Below, piece after piece: positions 34,371-45,256 of a stretch of DNA of 64,000 nucleotides. Made by a program: the position numbers and the translations under genes. Every line of letters begins with the position of its first letter. The first letter of the stretch is position 1. The stretch is from Jacaranda mimosifolia (Eukaryota; Streptophyta; Magnoliopsida; Lamiales; Bignoniaceae): the NCBI GenBank assembly GCA_018894105.1, contig CM032126.1, positions 26,944,391-27,008,390 on the forward strand, written 5' to 3'. The notes below the pieces were generated by a model, which searched no databases, was not told the origin of the DNA, and was given only the letters and a program-made list of their open reading frames with translations.

Positions 34371-36190
34371 ATGTCACCAGATGATCCAAAAATTAGATCT
34401 TCAAATCGAAAAAAGTATTTGATTCTACAATCCTCTTATCTTCCAAACTACACACTACCTTCCAACAAGCAGCCAAATACCTTTGCTAGAATAGCCATGA
34501 AAGAGGCATTTGTTGCCATACGATTGAATCAGACACAGGAACTAGTATCAGGGGATCCCAATGCTAATGTTGGTGGTTGTAAATGGATATTTGGAATCAA
34601 GAACAAGCCTAATGACACTATTGATCACTACCAAGTTAGGCTTGTAGCGAAGGGATTCACTTAGAGGGTAGGTGAAAATTACAATTCCTCTTTTACTCAA
34701 GTTGTTAAAACCAACAATTTTATGCTTTGTTTTGTCTATAGTTGTTCAAAACAACTGCCAATTGAATTAGCTTGATGTCAATAATGCATTTCTACAAGGT
34801 CGACTAGATAAAAAAAATTTCATGCAGTAACCTTTGGGTTTTCAAGATCCAAATTAAGTGATGCATAATTTGCCATTTAAAAAAGCATCTATGGAATTAA
34901 ACAAGCCCTACAATAATGGTACAAAGAGCCAACAAAGTTTCTACTGCAAATAGGGTTCAAAAGTTCAAAGTCAGACTCATCTCTTTTTATTCGCACTAGC
35001 TTTAGAGTCTTCACCTAACATCTGGTATGTGAAGATGATATTATCATAAATGTGAATAACTCTACAAATGTTTGAAAAGTTAATTCTTCTTTGTCAAACA
35101 GTTTTCCCTTAGAAATCTTGGTACAGTGATATATTTTTTGGGTATAGAGGTGATTACTATGGCCAATAGCTTATTTCTGTCGTAGCCAGAGTATATTAGT
35201 GATATTCTAAATGAGACATGGATGAAAAAAAGTAAGGGTATGCACACTCCAATGAGTTCACCATAACTTCTGACTATTCATGATGGAAGCAATCTAACAG
35301 TTGCTACTAAGTACGAAAAAATATTAGAAAAAGTTGCAATATCTGCCATTCACCAGGCCAGACATTTCTTACTCCATCAAAAATTATCCTAGTTTATGCT
35401 ATTCGTTTGTCCTAGTAGTAAAATGGATTCTGCATTATTTGAAGCAAAATGCTCATTATAGTTTTCATGTCACTTGTTATTTCGACAACAATCATTACAT
35501 GTATCCAGATGTTGATTTGGCAGGAAATCATACTGATTGTGCCTCCACTATAGGTTACATACTCTACTTTGGTTGTAATAGAGACAACATGAGACTTGGA
35601 CTCTCGTCCAATTGATCTGTAAGCTTTTATTCCTAGTCAAAAGCTTCAATCACTTGCTTTCAAATGCATTTTGAATTATTTATTTTGGATAAGTCTCTCT
35701 TTTATAGGAATATTAGTTGGAGATCATTCACTCGCATCTTGCTTATAATGATGACTTGAGTTTAATAAAGATTGAAGTCTCTTAGCTCATATTCTTTAGG
35801 CCAGAGTCTTATGATCAGCTGGTCATCAAAGAAACAACCAATTGTAGCATGATCTTCTATAGAAGTTGAATACCGAGCTATTGCTAGTACTATATCTAAA
35901 ATAGTTTGGGTAATGAACCTGTAAAGGAGCTCGAGGTACCACTCTCTAAGTCCCCAAATATCTTCTGTGACAATCTTGGGGATACAAATTGTTGTCAACA
36001 TCTTATTTTGCATAGCAAGATAAAGCATCTTGAAGTTGATGTCCACTTTGTTCGGGATCATTTTTGAGCGCAAAAATATTAATGTTGTACATATACATGC
36101 TGCTGGTCAGTTGGTTGATGCCCTTACAAAGCACTTCCATAGACTGCTTTTTCTCATCATCTGTCCAAGTTTGGTGTTGTCCCTCAACCC
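34371..36190 (+). pseudogene. Copia A reverse transcriptase and RNase H, broken
   Basis: Reverse transcriptase begins with MKEAFVAIRLNQT near 34497, CKWIFGIKNKPNDTIDHYQV near 34577-34640 and RLVAKGFT ending at 34664. Later blocks: YGIKQALQ*WYKEP near 34885-34930, the catalytic region replaced by CEDDIIINV near 35025-35055, and FTRPDISYSIK near 35349-35385. RNase H follows with DVDLAGNHTDCASTIGYIL near 35512-35570, LISWSSKKQPIVA near 35815-35855 and EVEYRAIAST near 35860-35890. The final tRNA-like tail motif is near 36090-36180. The minus-strand open frame at 35762-36073 is the shadow of RNase H. Confidence 0.8.
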
Positions 36191-36192
36191 CT

Positions 36193-36206
36193 AACTTAAG
36201 GGGGCA
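36193..36206 (+). other. Polypurine tract of copia A
   Basis: AACTTAAGGGGGCA immediately before the 3' LTR start TATTAGTGCA at 36207, in the usual place and form for copia elements. Confidence 0.85.
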
Positions 36207-36803
36207 TATTAGTGCACTTGGTTAAATGTTGTTTCACTTATTCAATAGCTTGTTGACTTATTCCTCCTGTGTTTTAGGAATTGACTGTTTCTACTTTATC
36301 TGAATAAATTTGAATAAAGTTTTCTACTACTACGAAAAACCAGGGCATCAGCTAAAAATTCATAATCTAAGCTACATAATCAACCTAGCAAAAACCCAAA
36401 GCGGATGCTCTCATAAATGACCTTTGCTACGACTAATCCATAACTAATAATTTTCTTTCCTTATATATATATATATATAATTTTCTATAAATAATTTGGA
36501 ATTAATCTATTATGATTGTAACGAACATGACTAGTGGTTGAAAGTTAATATTTTAGGTTGTTTGTTATTTCAAAAATTATATTTTCTATAGAAAATTTAT
36601 AGCTGCAGTTTGTAGTTATCGCTATGAAATTCATTTCGTAGCAATATTTTGATAGCGGATGCCTAGTTTTTTGGTATTGTATCTTTTAGGAGCTCTAGCT
36701 GTTAGTTTGTTTTCATTTTGATTCACTTTCTCTGCACATATAAACTGACGACTATTGATGAATAGAAGAACTTCATTTTCTTAAGCTTTACCCTAGCTCT
36801 TTA
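36207..36803 (+). repeat. 3' LTR of copia A with a MITE inside
   Basis: Starts TATTAGTGCACTTGG and ends CTCTTTA. About 356 bp in the middle (36324-36679) is absent from the 5' LTR; the rest is about 241 bp and aligns throughout. Confidence 0.87.
36324..36679. mobile_element. MITE in the copia A 3' LTR, CACTA-like ends
   Basis: Ends are imperfect inverted repeats: left CTACTACGAAAAACCAGGGC, right read inward CAATACCAAAAAACTAGGCA. Both continue into a GCATC.GCT motif. The 5' LTR runs straight through the equivalent site (GAATAATGTCTCATATC). The ends resemble CACTA termini (CACTACAAAAA) but start CTACTAC, and no clean 3 bp duplication is seen, so both the exact ends and the superfamily are uncertain. 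It includes a TA-repeat near 36460-36480. Confidence 0.7.
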
Positions 36804-36808
36804 CATTG
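36804..36808. repeat. Right target-site duplication of copia A
   Basis: CATTG, perfect partner of 25018-25022. Confidence 0.88.
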
Positions 36809-38577
36809 CACAAAGTTTCTACCATATGATGAAATGGTAATTCAGTCAAGTTGTTTGCAAAGATGTTTTTGTAGTAAAAAGAATTTTCCTGTAATTGGAT
36901 TTTACTTAAGGGAGTGTTTGGTAAAGTTTTGGCAAAATATTTTTCACATTTTCACCTGTTTAGTTTCGTTTCCAATCTCCATTTTCACATTTTCTGCCAT
37001 TCTTAAAAATAAAACACATTACTTTTTACATATTTTCACCAAAGATCATTTTCATTTTCATTTTCATTTGCTAAACACATTTCCCAATAACCTATATATA
37101 TTCTCTCTCTATTCCATTATAGCACCCATTTGGTTCCATTTTCAGACCTCATTTTCACTTTTTTTACTATTCTAAATATATAAAACACATCACTTTTTAC
37201 ACATTTTCACCCGATGTCATTTTCATTTTCATTTAAAGAAACATTCCCCAATAACATAGACATCTTCTCCCAATAACCTTTATATCTTCTCTCTTTATTT
37301 CATTGTTTCCGTCTCTCTCCACCTACAACCAACTAAAACCCAACATAATCATTATTTTTCCAATAATCTATATAAATACAAACTCATTTTCAACTCATTC
37401 TCACTAACTACTTTCCAAAATTTTAAAAATAACAAAAAATGAAAACTAGAAATAAAAATAAAACAAAATGGGCACTAAGTAATTTGACCTTTCAATATTC
37501 CTACTTTGCACAAAGTAAATGTTTTTTATATAAGAAATCAATTTGAGACACACAAGCATACACTTGTTTTTTTCTATGGTTATTGCCAGTCTCTAAAGTA
37601 TAAAGACCAGAGTTTGAAAGGAAAGGTGCACAATTTAAAAATATTTAATGCTAATATGTTCTGTAGTCTCTAGAAAACAAATCAGAGTGCCATTTAAATA
37701 AACTCACCATAATGTACATAAAAAAGAATAATCCCTCGACTCAATCTCTTTACCTTAAGGAGGGTTGTATAAGATCCCAAAATTGCAAGCATCAAACCAA
37801 CTGTTTAATTGCTTCTACGATCAAAACTATAATTGTGTAGTAGTAACCTAGATTCTAGAGAACAGTTTGTTGTAGTGTTTCTATGTAAAGTTCAAGAGAA
37901 GTTCGGTCTATTTTTTTTCCAATGTAAAGTACTAAAGTTGCTCTAAGATTCTTAAAAATACTATCACTTTCTACTAGGGAAATTTGGAATCCTATGAGCA
38001 ATGCCTAGACAACATGAGCAAGAGAAATAGGCTTTGTTGGCTAGGAAGCCAAAGAATGAACGAATTAGATAGTTTTTGTTTCCCTCTTTTTTACCCCTGA
38101 AGAGAATCTATGTTCTCATGTGTAGTCCAGCAAATTGTATTCTTTATTTTCTTTTGTTATGCAATGTTCGGGACACTAGTTGTGTGGAACTAAGGATCTT
38201 GTACCCTTTTATATCTACACTTGATTGTTAACACATGGCCCCACATATGAGATAACAATCCACACTACAGTACATTAGGTTTTAGTTTTCATCTTTCATG
38301 ATGTCAATGAGCATTAGAATAAGTTTTTTGCTCGGTCAATTTCTAAGTAGAAACTATAAAATGGTAAAATGTTTTTGTAATGACCTTATCTACTTTTTCC
38401 CAGATTAGCGAGACTTACTTCAACTCACATGCATATTACTAAGTAAGAAAAAAGTTTCATGGCAAAGTGCATCAGTTTTGATGAAATGAATTTACTTTTT
38501 TCCTCCTAAATTAGTTTATATTTCGCAATTTTAAAGCTTTTAGAAGATGCATATTGACTTTGTTTATGGAAGGATGT
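36809..38577. other. Gene-free spacer with an internal tandem duplication
   Basis: Between about 36975 and 37320 two roughly 175 bp units repeat in tandem, each with TTACTTTTTACATATTTTCACC-like and CATTTTCATTTTCATTT blocks followed by CCCAATAACCT. The open frame at 36834-37175 is made of this low-complexity sequence. From 37490 to 38577 I see no gene, terminal repeat or conserved motif. Confidence 0.5.
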
Positions 38578-38849
38578 TGTAGAAGGACCTTTGCAGCAAA
38601 CAAAGCAAAAGTTTATGGCAAGAAAAATGTCAATATTCATTTCAAGGAAATAGTGCAACCTTGATAGGCTTAAAGCCAAATTATCTATCCACTACACCCA
38701 CTTCACCAAAGACTAGGAACAAACTACCTACTTGACTAAAAACTAGGAACAAACCAGAAATATAGGAATATAAATAAACTATGTGCATTGGACTCTTTCA
38801 ACTAAAAATTAAAAAATCTAACGAATTTGCTATTTTGAATCAGTTTCCA
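38578..38849 (-). repeat. 3' LTR of copia B
   Basis: In minus orientation it starts TGGAAACTGATTC just after the purine tract and ends CCTTCTACA at 38578. About 272 bp. The far end is set by the CA dinucleotide and the change in sequence style; there is no partner LTR to confirm it. Confidence 0.6.
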
Positions 38850-40440
38850 AAATGCCCCCTTGATTCAAAATTACAGATGCCGAGACACATCTTAAAATAA
38901 TTATGCTTTGCAGGTAGAAGTGCTTTAGTGAGAATGTTCACTGCATGCTCTTCCGTATTGCAAAACTCCAACTTAATTAGTTCATTGGCAACTAGCTCCC
39001 AAATGAAATGGTGTTGAATGTTGATGTGCTTCGATCTTCCATGAAATACAGGATTCTTGGTCATAGTAATTGTTGGTACATTGTCACAATAAATTTTAGT
39101 TGCTCCATTTTGTTCTTAACTAAGATCACCAAGTATTTTCCTTAGCCACAAAGCTTGACAAGCTGAATATGTTTTTGCAACATATTCATCTTTGGATGAT
39201 GATAATGTGGTCGTTGATTGTTTCTTTGAGCTCCAAGTAATGGCTCCAAAACTAAGGGTGAAAAAATTTCCTGAGACACTCTTTCTATCATCCAATGATC
39301 CTATCCAATAGCTATCAAAAAAATCATATATATTAAAATTAAAATCATGTGAATACATAGCTTAAAACCTATAGTTCTAGTAATATAGCACAAAATTGTC
39401 TTAGGTGCTCCAAGATAATACTTTGTGGGATTGTGCATAAACCTTGAAATGACTCCAACAGAGAATGATATATTTGGACGAGTGTGGGTTAAATAAATCA
39501 AGTCCCCAAGTAGTCTTCTAAAATAACTTCCATTTACTTTCTCAGTACCATCATCAAGTTGTAGCTTCTCATTCACATTCATAGGAGTAGTAACCACTTT
39601 GCAGTTAAGCATGTTAAATCTTCTAAGTAGATCAATAGCATACTTTCTTTTTGAAGCAAAAATTCCATCTTCCACTTGCTTTACTTCAAGTTCAAGAGAA
39701 TAGTGTAACATGCCCAAGTTTGTCATTTCAAACTTTTTCATCATGCAAGTTTTGAATTGACATGTAACAGAGTAAGATGAACACATATAAATCATATCAT
39801 CAACATATAAACAAATTGCTAAAAGATAATTTGTCTCATGCTTCTTTATATACAAAATTTGGTTCATTCTTATTTCTTTCAAACCTATTTTCTCTAAAAA
39901 AAGAATCAGTCTTGCTATACCACGCTCGCAGAGCTTTTGAGCCATAAAGTGCTTTCTTGAGCTTGTATACTTTGTCCTCTTTTCCTTTTACTACAAAACC
40001 ATCTGGTTGAACTACATATACTTCTTCTTTCAAATCACCATTAAGGAATGCAGACTTATCATCAAATTGATAAATCTTCCATTTTAATTGTGCAGCTAAA
40101 GCTAAAATAATTCTTACCATTTCAAAGCAAGCAACTGGAGAAAATATCTCATCAAAGTCAATACCTTGTTGTTGTGAATATCCTTTACCCACCAATCGCG
40201 CTTTATGCTTCAACACATTTCCATCAGCATGATATTTTGTCTTGAATACTCATTTCAATCCAATGACATTTTTGTTTTCTGGAAGATCCACTAAGTCCCA
40301 TGTTTTATTTCTTCTTATTACCTTAAGCCCATCTTCTATTGCACATATCCATTCCTTTTTCTTTGTGCTTCTTCAAAATTGGTGGGATTTGCACCAAACA
40401 AAGCAAAAATACATGTTTCATAAATTTCTGCAAATGACCT
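38840..40440 (-). pseudogene. Copia B reverse transcriptase and RNase H
   Basis: Frame 40216-39836 holds HKARLVGKGYSQQQGIDFDE, then IFSPVACFEMVRIILALAA and SAFLNGDLKEEVYV, then KALYGSKALRAWYSK (usual LYGLKQAPRAWY). A frameshift in the overlap 39836-39945 leads to 39945-39301 with CLYVDDMIYM, the YVDD catalytic motif, KFEMTNLGMLHYSLELEV, KYAIDLLRRFNM and DLIYLTHTRPNISFSVGVIS. A further shift leads to RNase H: YWIGSLDDRKSVSGNFF, then AITWSSKKQSTTTLSSSKDE (39358-39116), then a gap with a frame break. The tail SKHINIQHHFIWE..EHAVNILTKAL is in 39064-38840. Only a few frame breaks separate it from intactness. Confidence 0.87.
38853..38862 (-). other. Polypurine tract of copia B
   Basis: Minus strand reads AAGGGGGCAT after the last RNase H codons (CNFESRGHFGN, stop). 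Confidence 0.8.
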
Positions 40441-40446
40441 GAACTT

Positions 40447-41580
40447 TCATGGAGGAGTCTCACTTGAATCATCCAAGCTGGGCATTATCATTCTAGTACT
40501 GCTACAATTTTCATTATCAGAATCTCTTGAAAAGTGTCTTGGTGTACTATTTGGAGATTGAATTGTCACTTCACCCGGTGGGAATTCATCATCTACCATA
40601 GCCTGAGAATTTTCATTGTTGCTTTCCCATTTCCAGCATGAGTTTTGGTCAAATACCACATCTCTCTTAATAATCACTATACCATTTGTAGGGTTGTACA
40701 ATCAAAAAGCTTTAGATTGAGAGCAATAACCAACAAAAATACATTTTTTAGATTTCTCAACAAGCTTATGACGATTTTGAGAATTTATGAGAGCATATGC
40801 AATACATCCAAAAATTCTCAAATGACCTACCGATGGCTTTCTACCTTTCCAAACCTCCAAAGATGTTTGATTGTGATAACTATTATCAAAGAAATATTCA
40901 GCAAGTAGACTGAAGTATTGATTGCTTTAGCCCAAATTGATTTGGAAGATTTTTGCTCTTTAGCATACTTCTGGCCATTTCTACTACAGTTCGATTTTCC
41001 CCTCGGCTATACCATTTTGCTCTGGTGTGTAAAGTGTTGTCGATTCCCTGTTAATACCATATTCTTCACAAAAAAGGTTAAATTCTTGAGACATAAATTC
41101 ACCACCTTTATTTGTACAAAGGACCTTAAGTTTGTCAGTACTTTGATTTTCAACCAAAGGCTTGAACTTCTTAAAGCTTTCAAGAGTTTCTGAATTGAAC
41201 TTCAAAAAATATACGAAACTCATACAAATATAATCATTAGTAAACAACAAAAAATATCGAGTCCCACCAAGTGATTCTCTATTCATAAGGCCACATAAAG
41301 CTGCATGTATAATTTCAAGACAACTAGAGGCTCGCCAACATTTTCCTACAGGAAAAGATCATCTATGTTGTTTGCCGTAGAAGCATCCTTCACATATATT
41401 CTCAACCGATTCTATCTTTGGTAAACCAAGTACCATCTCATTTTGACTCAACAATTTCAATCTATTCATATTCAGATGCCCATAACGTAAATGCCACAAC
41501 TTAGATTCTTCATCATTTCCAGCAACTAAAGCATGTTCAATATTTGAAATTTCAAGCAAAAACATTTTATTTTCTGTCAT
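40447..41580 (-). pseudogene. Copia B pre-integrase and integrase
   Basis: Frame 41580-41359 gives MTENKMFLLEISNIEHALVA then WHLRYGHLNMNRLKLLSQ and CEGCFYGKQHR, the His2Cys2 zinc-binding part. Frame 41286-40984 gives the core: GTRYFLLFTNDYICMSFVYF, then NKGGEFMSQEFNLFCEEYGI and TPEQNGIAEGKIEL, with E in NGIAEG at the catalytic glutamate position. Frame 40701-40447 gives the linker (MYNPTNGIVIIKRDVVFDQN). A frame break lies between core and linker. Confidence 0.85.
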
Positions 41581-41745
41581 ACAAACCTTTGCTTAGACTT
41601 GACCCAATTTTTGGTTCTTAATAACACATATTCCATCATCAAATAAGACAAAAAATCCACTTTCCATTAATTCCCCAGCACCTTCTTCAAAATCTGCCAT
41701 GCCTCGTTGGATGTATTTGCTGCAGCAATTCTGAAAAAGATACCC
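41581..41745 (-). pseudogene. Copia B gag scrap joined to pre-integrase
   Basis: The minus strand reads IAAANTSNEAWQILKKVLG, a gag motif (usual TSKEAWEIL), and within 15 codons enters the sequence expected just before the pre-integrase domain (FFVLFDDGICVIKNQKLGQV). Most of gag and all of the protease are therefore missing through an internal deletion. Confidence 0.7.
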
Positions 41746-42640
41746 ATAAATACTTCATAATAATTTATGGGCTTATTTTCTACACTACTTATGGGCTTAA
41801 TTATAACTTAAAATGAATTAAATAACTGGAGTTGCTATTGCACTTAACTCATAAAAATGCAAATATAATTTATGAGCTTGCTTTTATACTAGTTATGGGC
41901 TTTAACAACTTGAAAATGGATTAAATAATGTGGGCTAACTCATACATCTTAATCACTAATTAAATATGGCCTAAAGATTAATATTTGCTTCGCCAAAAAT
42001 TGGTATCCGTAGTATCTAGCTTAAAAACCATTAACATAGCTCAATAAATAAAGTTCCATCAAATATATAATTGACCTAATAAATTCTACATCCTCAATCA
42101 TCACCAAGCAGTCCTAAAAATCTAAAATCTATATCCTTGGAATTGCAAATAAAATCAAAATGAGTACCTAAAATAAGATCCTTAATAACCCCAAGAAGAA
42201 TTCAATTTATATCTCATATTTATTTTCAATTAAGATGGCTTAAATGTTGTTAGAGTCTCAAATTCTAGGAGAAAGCAACCCAAAAATATCAAGAAAAAAT
42301 CAAAATCAACTAATATTACTTCATTATTCCTACCACAAATATTGTTTCCATACTATAATAATTCCTATAAAGACTTGGGATATTACATTACTTAAGCAGA
42401 GAATGATCAAGTTTCTATTGTTGATCCTATTGCAATTCCTTTGGGAAAAAAATTCTGTCAATATTGATAATTATATTACTTGAAATTGATTCTTTAGCAC
42501 CTAATGAGATAAAACTGGAGACCACAAGGTTGGATTACTACCATTGTAACCTAATAAATTTGTGATTTGAACTACTTAAGGAATGATGGATAAGATAACA
42601 CCCTAAATAAAGATACAAGGGATAGTGGAAAAAAAATTAT
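41746..42640. other. Gene-free segment upstream of the Helitron coding remnant
   Basis: Contains a roughly 115 bp imperfect tandem duplication at about 41765-41940 (TTTATGGGCTTATTTTCTAC and TTTATGAGCTTGCTTTTATA units). The open frame at 42244-42483 has no family likeness. The Helitron 5' terminus should lie here or further left, but I could not find it. Confidence 0.4.
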
Positions 42641-42652
42641 TTTTCAACATCT

Positions 42653-43132
42653 TTTATTGGAGGTTCAAGAGATATGCATCATATATAGATGCATTAGCAT
42701 TAGTACATAGATCTGGAAAGCTAGATCTTTTTTTATTACAATGACTTGCAACCAGAAATAGAAAGATATATAATGGTCAAAGAGCTCAAGATTATTTTGA
42801 GCAAAAGTACAACATCTGAAAGATCAATTAATTATAAGCAAATATTGGGAAAATTGTTCCATATGTCCATGTAATTGAATTTTAGAAAAAAGGATTGACA
42901 CAATTACGAAATTACCAGCTAGAGTTTCTATGATAGGTTAATATGTAAAAAAACCTCCAGCTCTAGAAATATATCTTACACTCTGTGACTTAGTTCTTCA
43001 ATTAATGATACATTGACCACGTGGAGATAAAAACAAGAATAATTCTTATATGAATAATCAAAAAAGTAAAAATCATTATCCACGTTATAATGTGGAACCA
43101 CAATTCAAGGAAAACATGTGTATCTGATTTAC
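42653..43132 (+). pseudogene. Helitron Rep (HUH nuclease) segment 1
   Basis: FIGGSRDM at 42653-42676 (family FIGGPRDM). Then, after a frame change, GKLDLF and ITMTCN at 42735-42752 (family LFITMTCNP). Then GKIVPYVHVIEF at 42848-42883 (family KVVYYVYVIEFQ), followed by KKGLTQ where plant Helitrons have KRGLPHAH. The histidines of the HUH motif are therefore lost. The sequence stops at the CACTA 2 insertion. Confidence 0.8.
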
Positions 43133-43135
43133 AGA
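43133..43135. repeat. Left target-site duplication of CACTA 2
   Basis: AGA, perfect match to 49766-49768. A 3 bp duplication is diagnostic of CACTA insertion. Confidence 0.85.
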
Positions 43136-43362
43136 CACTACAAAAAAATACTATTTTTTCGACAGGAATTTCAAGATGAAACTAGCTGTCTAAAACTCCA
43201 GATGAATTTTCGATGGATTTACGCGGAAAACTTTGTTCTTCAAAATCTATCAATAAACCGATGAAAAACTGTTGGTAAATTTGGAGGGAATTTGGCGTGA
43301 AAAGGCGCGAATATATCTGATGGATATTCCTTTGGAACTCCATCGAAATTTTTTGCTGAAGG

Positions 43363-45210
43363 ATATTGTGAGTGATTATATGCCTAGGAGAGGGTGAATT
43401 AGGCTCAAGAGATTTTAACGCAGCGAAAGTTTATTACTCAAAATACTTTTTGGCCTTTCAAAAAATATTGAAGTCTTTTGCAGAAAAATAGTTTTAGTTA
43501 CTGACTAAAATTTGCAAGTACCAGTTAAGATACCGGTCAGACCAATGATAAAAAAAGCAGTAAAAATAGAAGTAAATAAACACTGGTATTTATAGAGGTT
43601 TGGCAAATCTACATTGTCTACCTAAGTTTTCACTTAGGATTTTAAACCTATCAAATTAATTAAGAATATAAGAATGTTTTACAGTTAAGAATAGTAATTT
43701 GACAGAATGAAAGTTAAGGAACATGACCACCCTAGCAGGATGAAAAACCAACTCTTCACAAAGAGCTACACCAGAATCCCAGACGGGATAAGGCAGATTC
43801 CAGAGTACCATGAAATTAACTGCTTGTGAATTGGCCCGGGGGAACTTTTGCTAGATTCACTTGCACAACCTCTGTGAACTGATGCATAAGTTGCTGCTAG
43901 TCCGTACAGCAAGCTCTAGTCTCTTCTTCCGGATCGGAACCAAGAATACTACAAAAGATTCCAGACCATACCACCCTATTGGTTTCTTCACCTAGAGGTC
44001 CTTGGAGCAACCAACAGCCAATTTGTTCTCTTCACGGTGGGGTCTCTTGAGAGCAGGTACGACTCCCATCTTTCTTCACCACTAGGTCCTTCAAGACACA
44101 AACCACCTTATCCTCGTCTCCCCAAGGTCCATTGAAGGCAAGTTCCACTTGACCTTCTTCACCACAAGGTCCTTTAAAAACGCACGTAGAGTAAGGAATT
44201 AGCAGAAATTAAGCACAAATTGTGTATGAGAGTATCACATAACTCCTCAAGACACTTAACAAATTTTTCTCTCGACTAATTGATTCACTCTTAGAATACA
44301 ACATATTTTTTCAATATAGAGATGTACTACCAACATCTATAAGTTCCAGTTTGGTAAGTGACCGTTAGATACAAATAAGGAAACAACCCATAAGGCAAGA
44401 AGTCGTTAGAGTCATGATTAAAGCATAATTGCAGACTTAATTAATGATGTAGGCAAACTGGTCTTCTTTCCTATTAAATGAATATATGAATTTTAAGCTA
44501 GAATCCTTAAGTGACCATATTAAATAAGGAAGTTAATTCCAGCACATTCTGATAGATTCCAGCAGATAAATAAGGAAAGAATAGTTTGAAATAATTATGG
44601 CATCTGAATCAGACAAATATATTTAGTAAGCTAGAGACGCAAGATCTACAACCAAGAAGAATAGACTTTCCTAGTATGAAAGACATGAGAATCAATCTAG
44701 ATGATCTCCATGAAAAAGGAAAGTCAAAATCCAGTTATTTATGGAAAGCAGATTTCAGGCGGGAATTATAAAATCTTTGCAAATTATTTGAAGATAATTT
44801 AATAGTCCATGCAGAAAAATGCTCTTTCCTTAAAGTATTAAAAAGGTTATCAATTTGGAAGAAGATAATAGAAAAAGGAAAGAAGCAATTAGTCAATCAT
44901 TCCATATATTACATTCATTGAATCTAGCCATGATGAGCACATGTTTAAATTCAAGATCAGCAACATGATTTTCCTTCCATAAATAAAAGATGCGATGTGC
45001 TAAATCAAGTACAAAGATATGTTTTCAAAATCAGTATAAAGGAAGATAAGTTCCGAACAGCATAATATAATTTTCAGACAACATAAGGCAAGTTCTAGTA
45101 GATTTCTGGGAATTATTCACATTAATCATGCAACAAATATTGTCATAATTAAAACTCTAAAACTTATGCAAAATCATCAAAGGGTTAACAGATTTTTTAG
45201 ATAAAAAATT
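43363..45210. mobile_element. Unclassified roughly 1.85 kb insertion in CACTA 2
   Basis: CACTA 1 has no equivalent: its left subterminal region passes directly from the CTTTTTGAAATTTG stretch to the AAAAAGGTGTTTTCCAATG stretch. Here AATTTTTTGCTGA is followed by about 1.85 kb and then AGATTTTTTAGAT. The flanking ATTTTTT blocks may be a target duplication. Near the left end is CCTAGGAGAGGGTGAATTAG, a phrase I associate with dispersed plant repeats. The middle has several TTC(A/T)CCAC(A/T)AGGTCCTT repeats (43990-44175). No coding frame and no inverted ends were found. Confidence 0.45.
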
Positions 45211-45256
45211 CGTAGGAAATTTGTATTTTTTTTGTTTTTAAAAAAGTTGTTTTCCA

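Larger units (their letters stand above)
25023..36803 (+). mobile_element. Ty1/copia element A with both LTRs interrupted by later insertions
   Basis: Both LTRs start TATTAGTGCA and end CTCTTTA, and a perfect CATTG target duplication flanks the whole. Primer-binding site, gag, integrase, reverse transcriptase, RNase H and polypurine tract follow in copia order on the plus strand. The 5' LTR is split by hAT 2 and the 3' LTR by a small MITE. Without insertions it would be about 5.0 kb with LTRs of about 245 bp. The terminal dinucleotides are TA/TA rather than the usual TG/CA in both LTRs. All frames are broken. Confidence 0.9.
38578..41745 (-). mobile_element. Ty1/copia element B, missing most of gag and its 5' LTR
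   Basis: The minus strand carries a 3' LTR, polypurine tract, RNase H, reverse transcriptase, integrase and a gag scrap fused directly to the pre-integrase region. No second LTR was found between 41745 and the Helitron. Its pol is the best preserved in the window, with 75-200 residue frames, so it may be the younger copia copy, though truncated. Confidence 0.85.

Noticed and set aside
35762..36073. 103-residue open frame on minus
   Set aside because: Antisense to copia A RNase H: the plus strand reads LISWSSKKQPIVA and EVEYRAIAST here.
36834..37175. 113-residue open frame on plus rich in Phe and His
   Set aside because: Made of TTTTCA/CATTTTC low-complexity tandem units; no domain.
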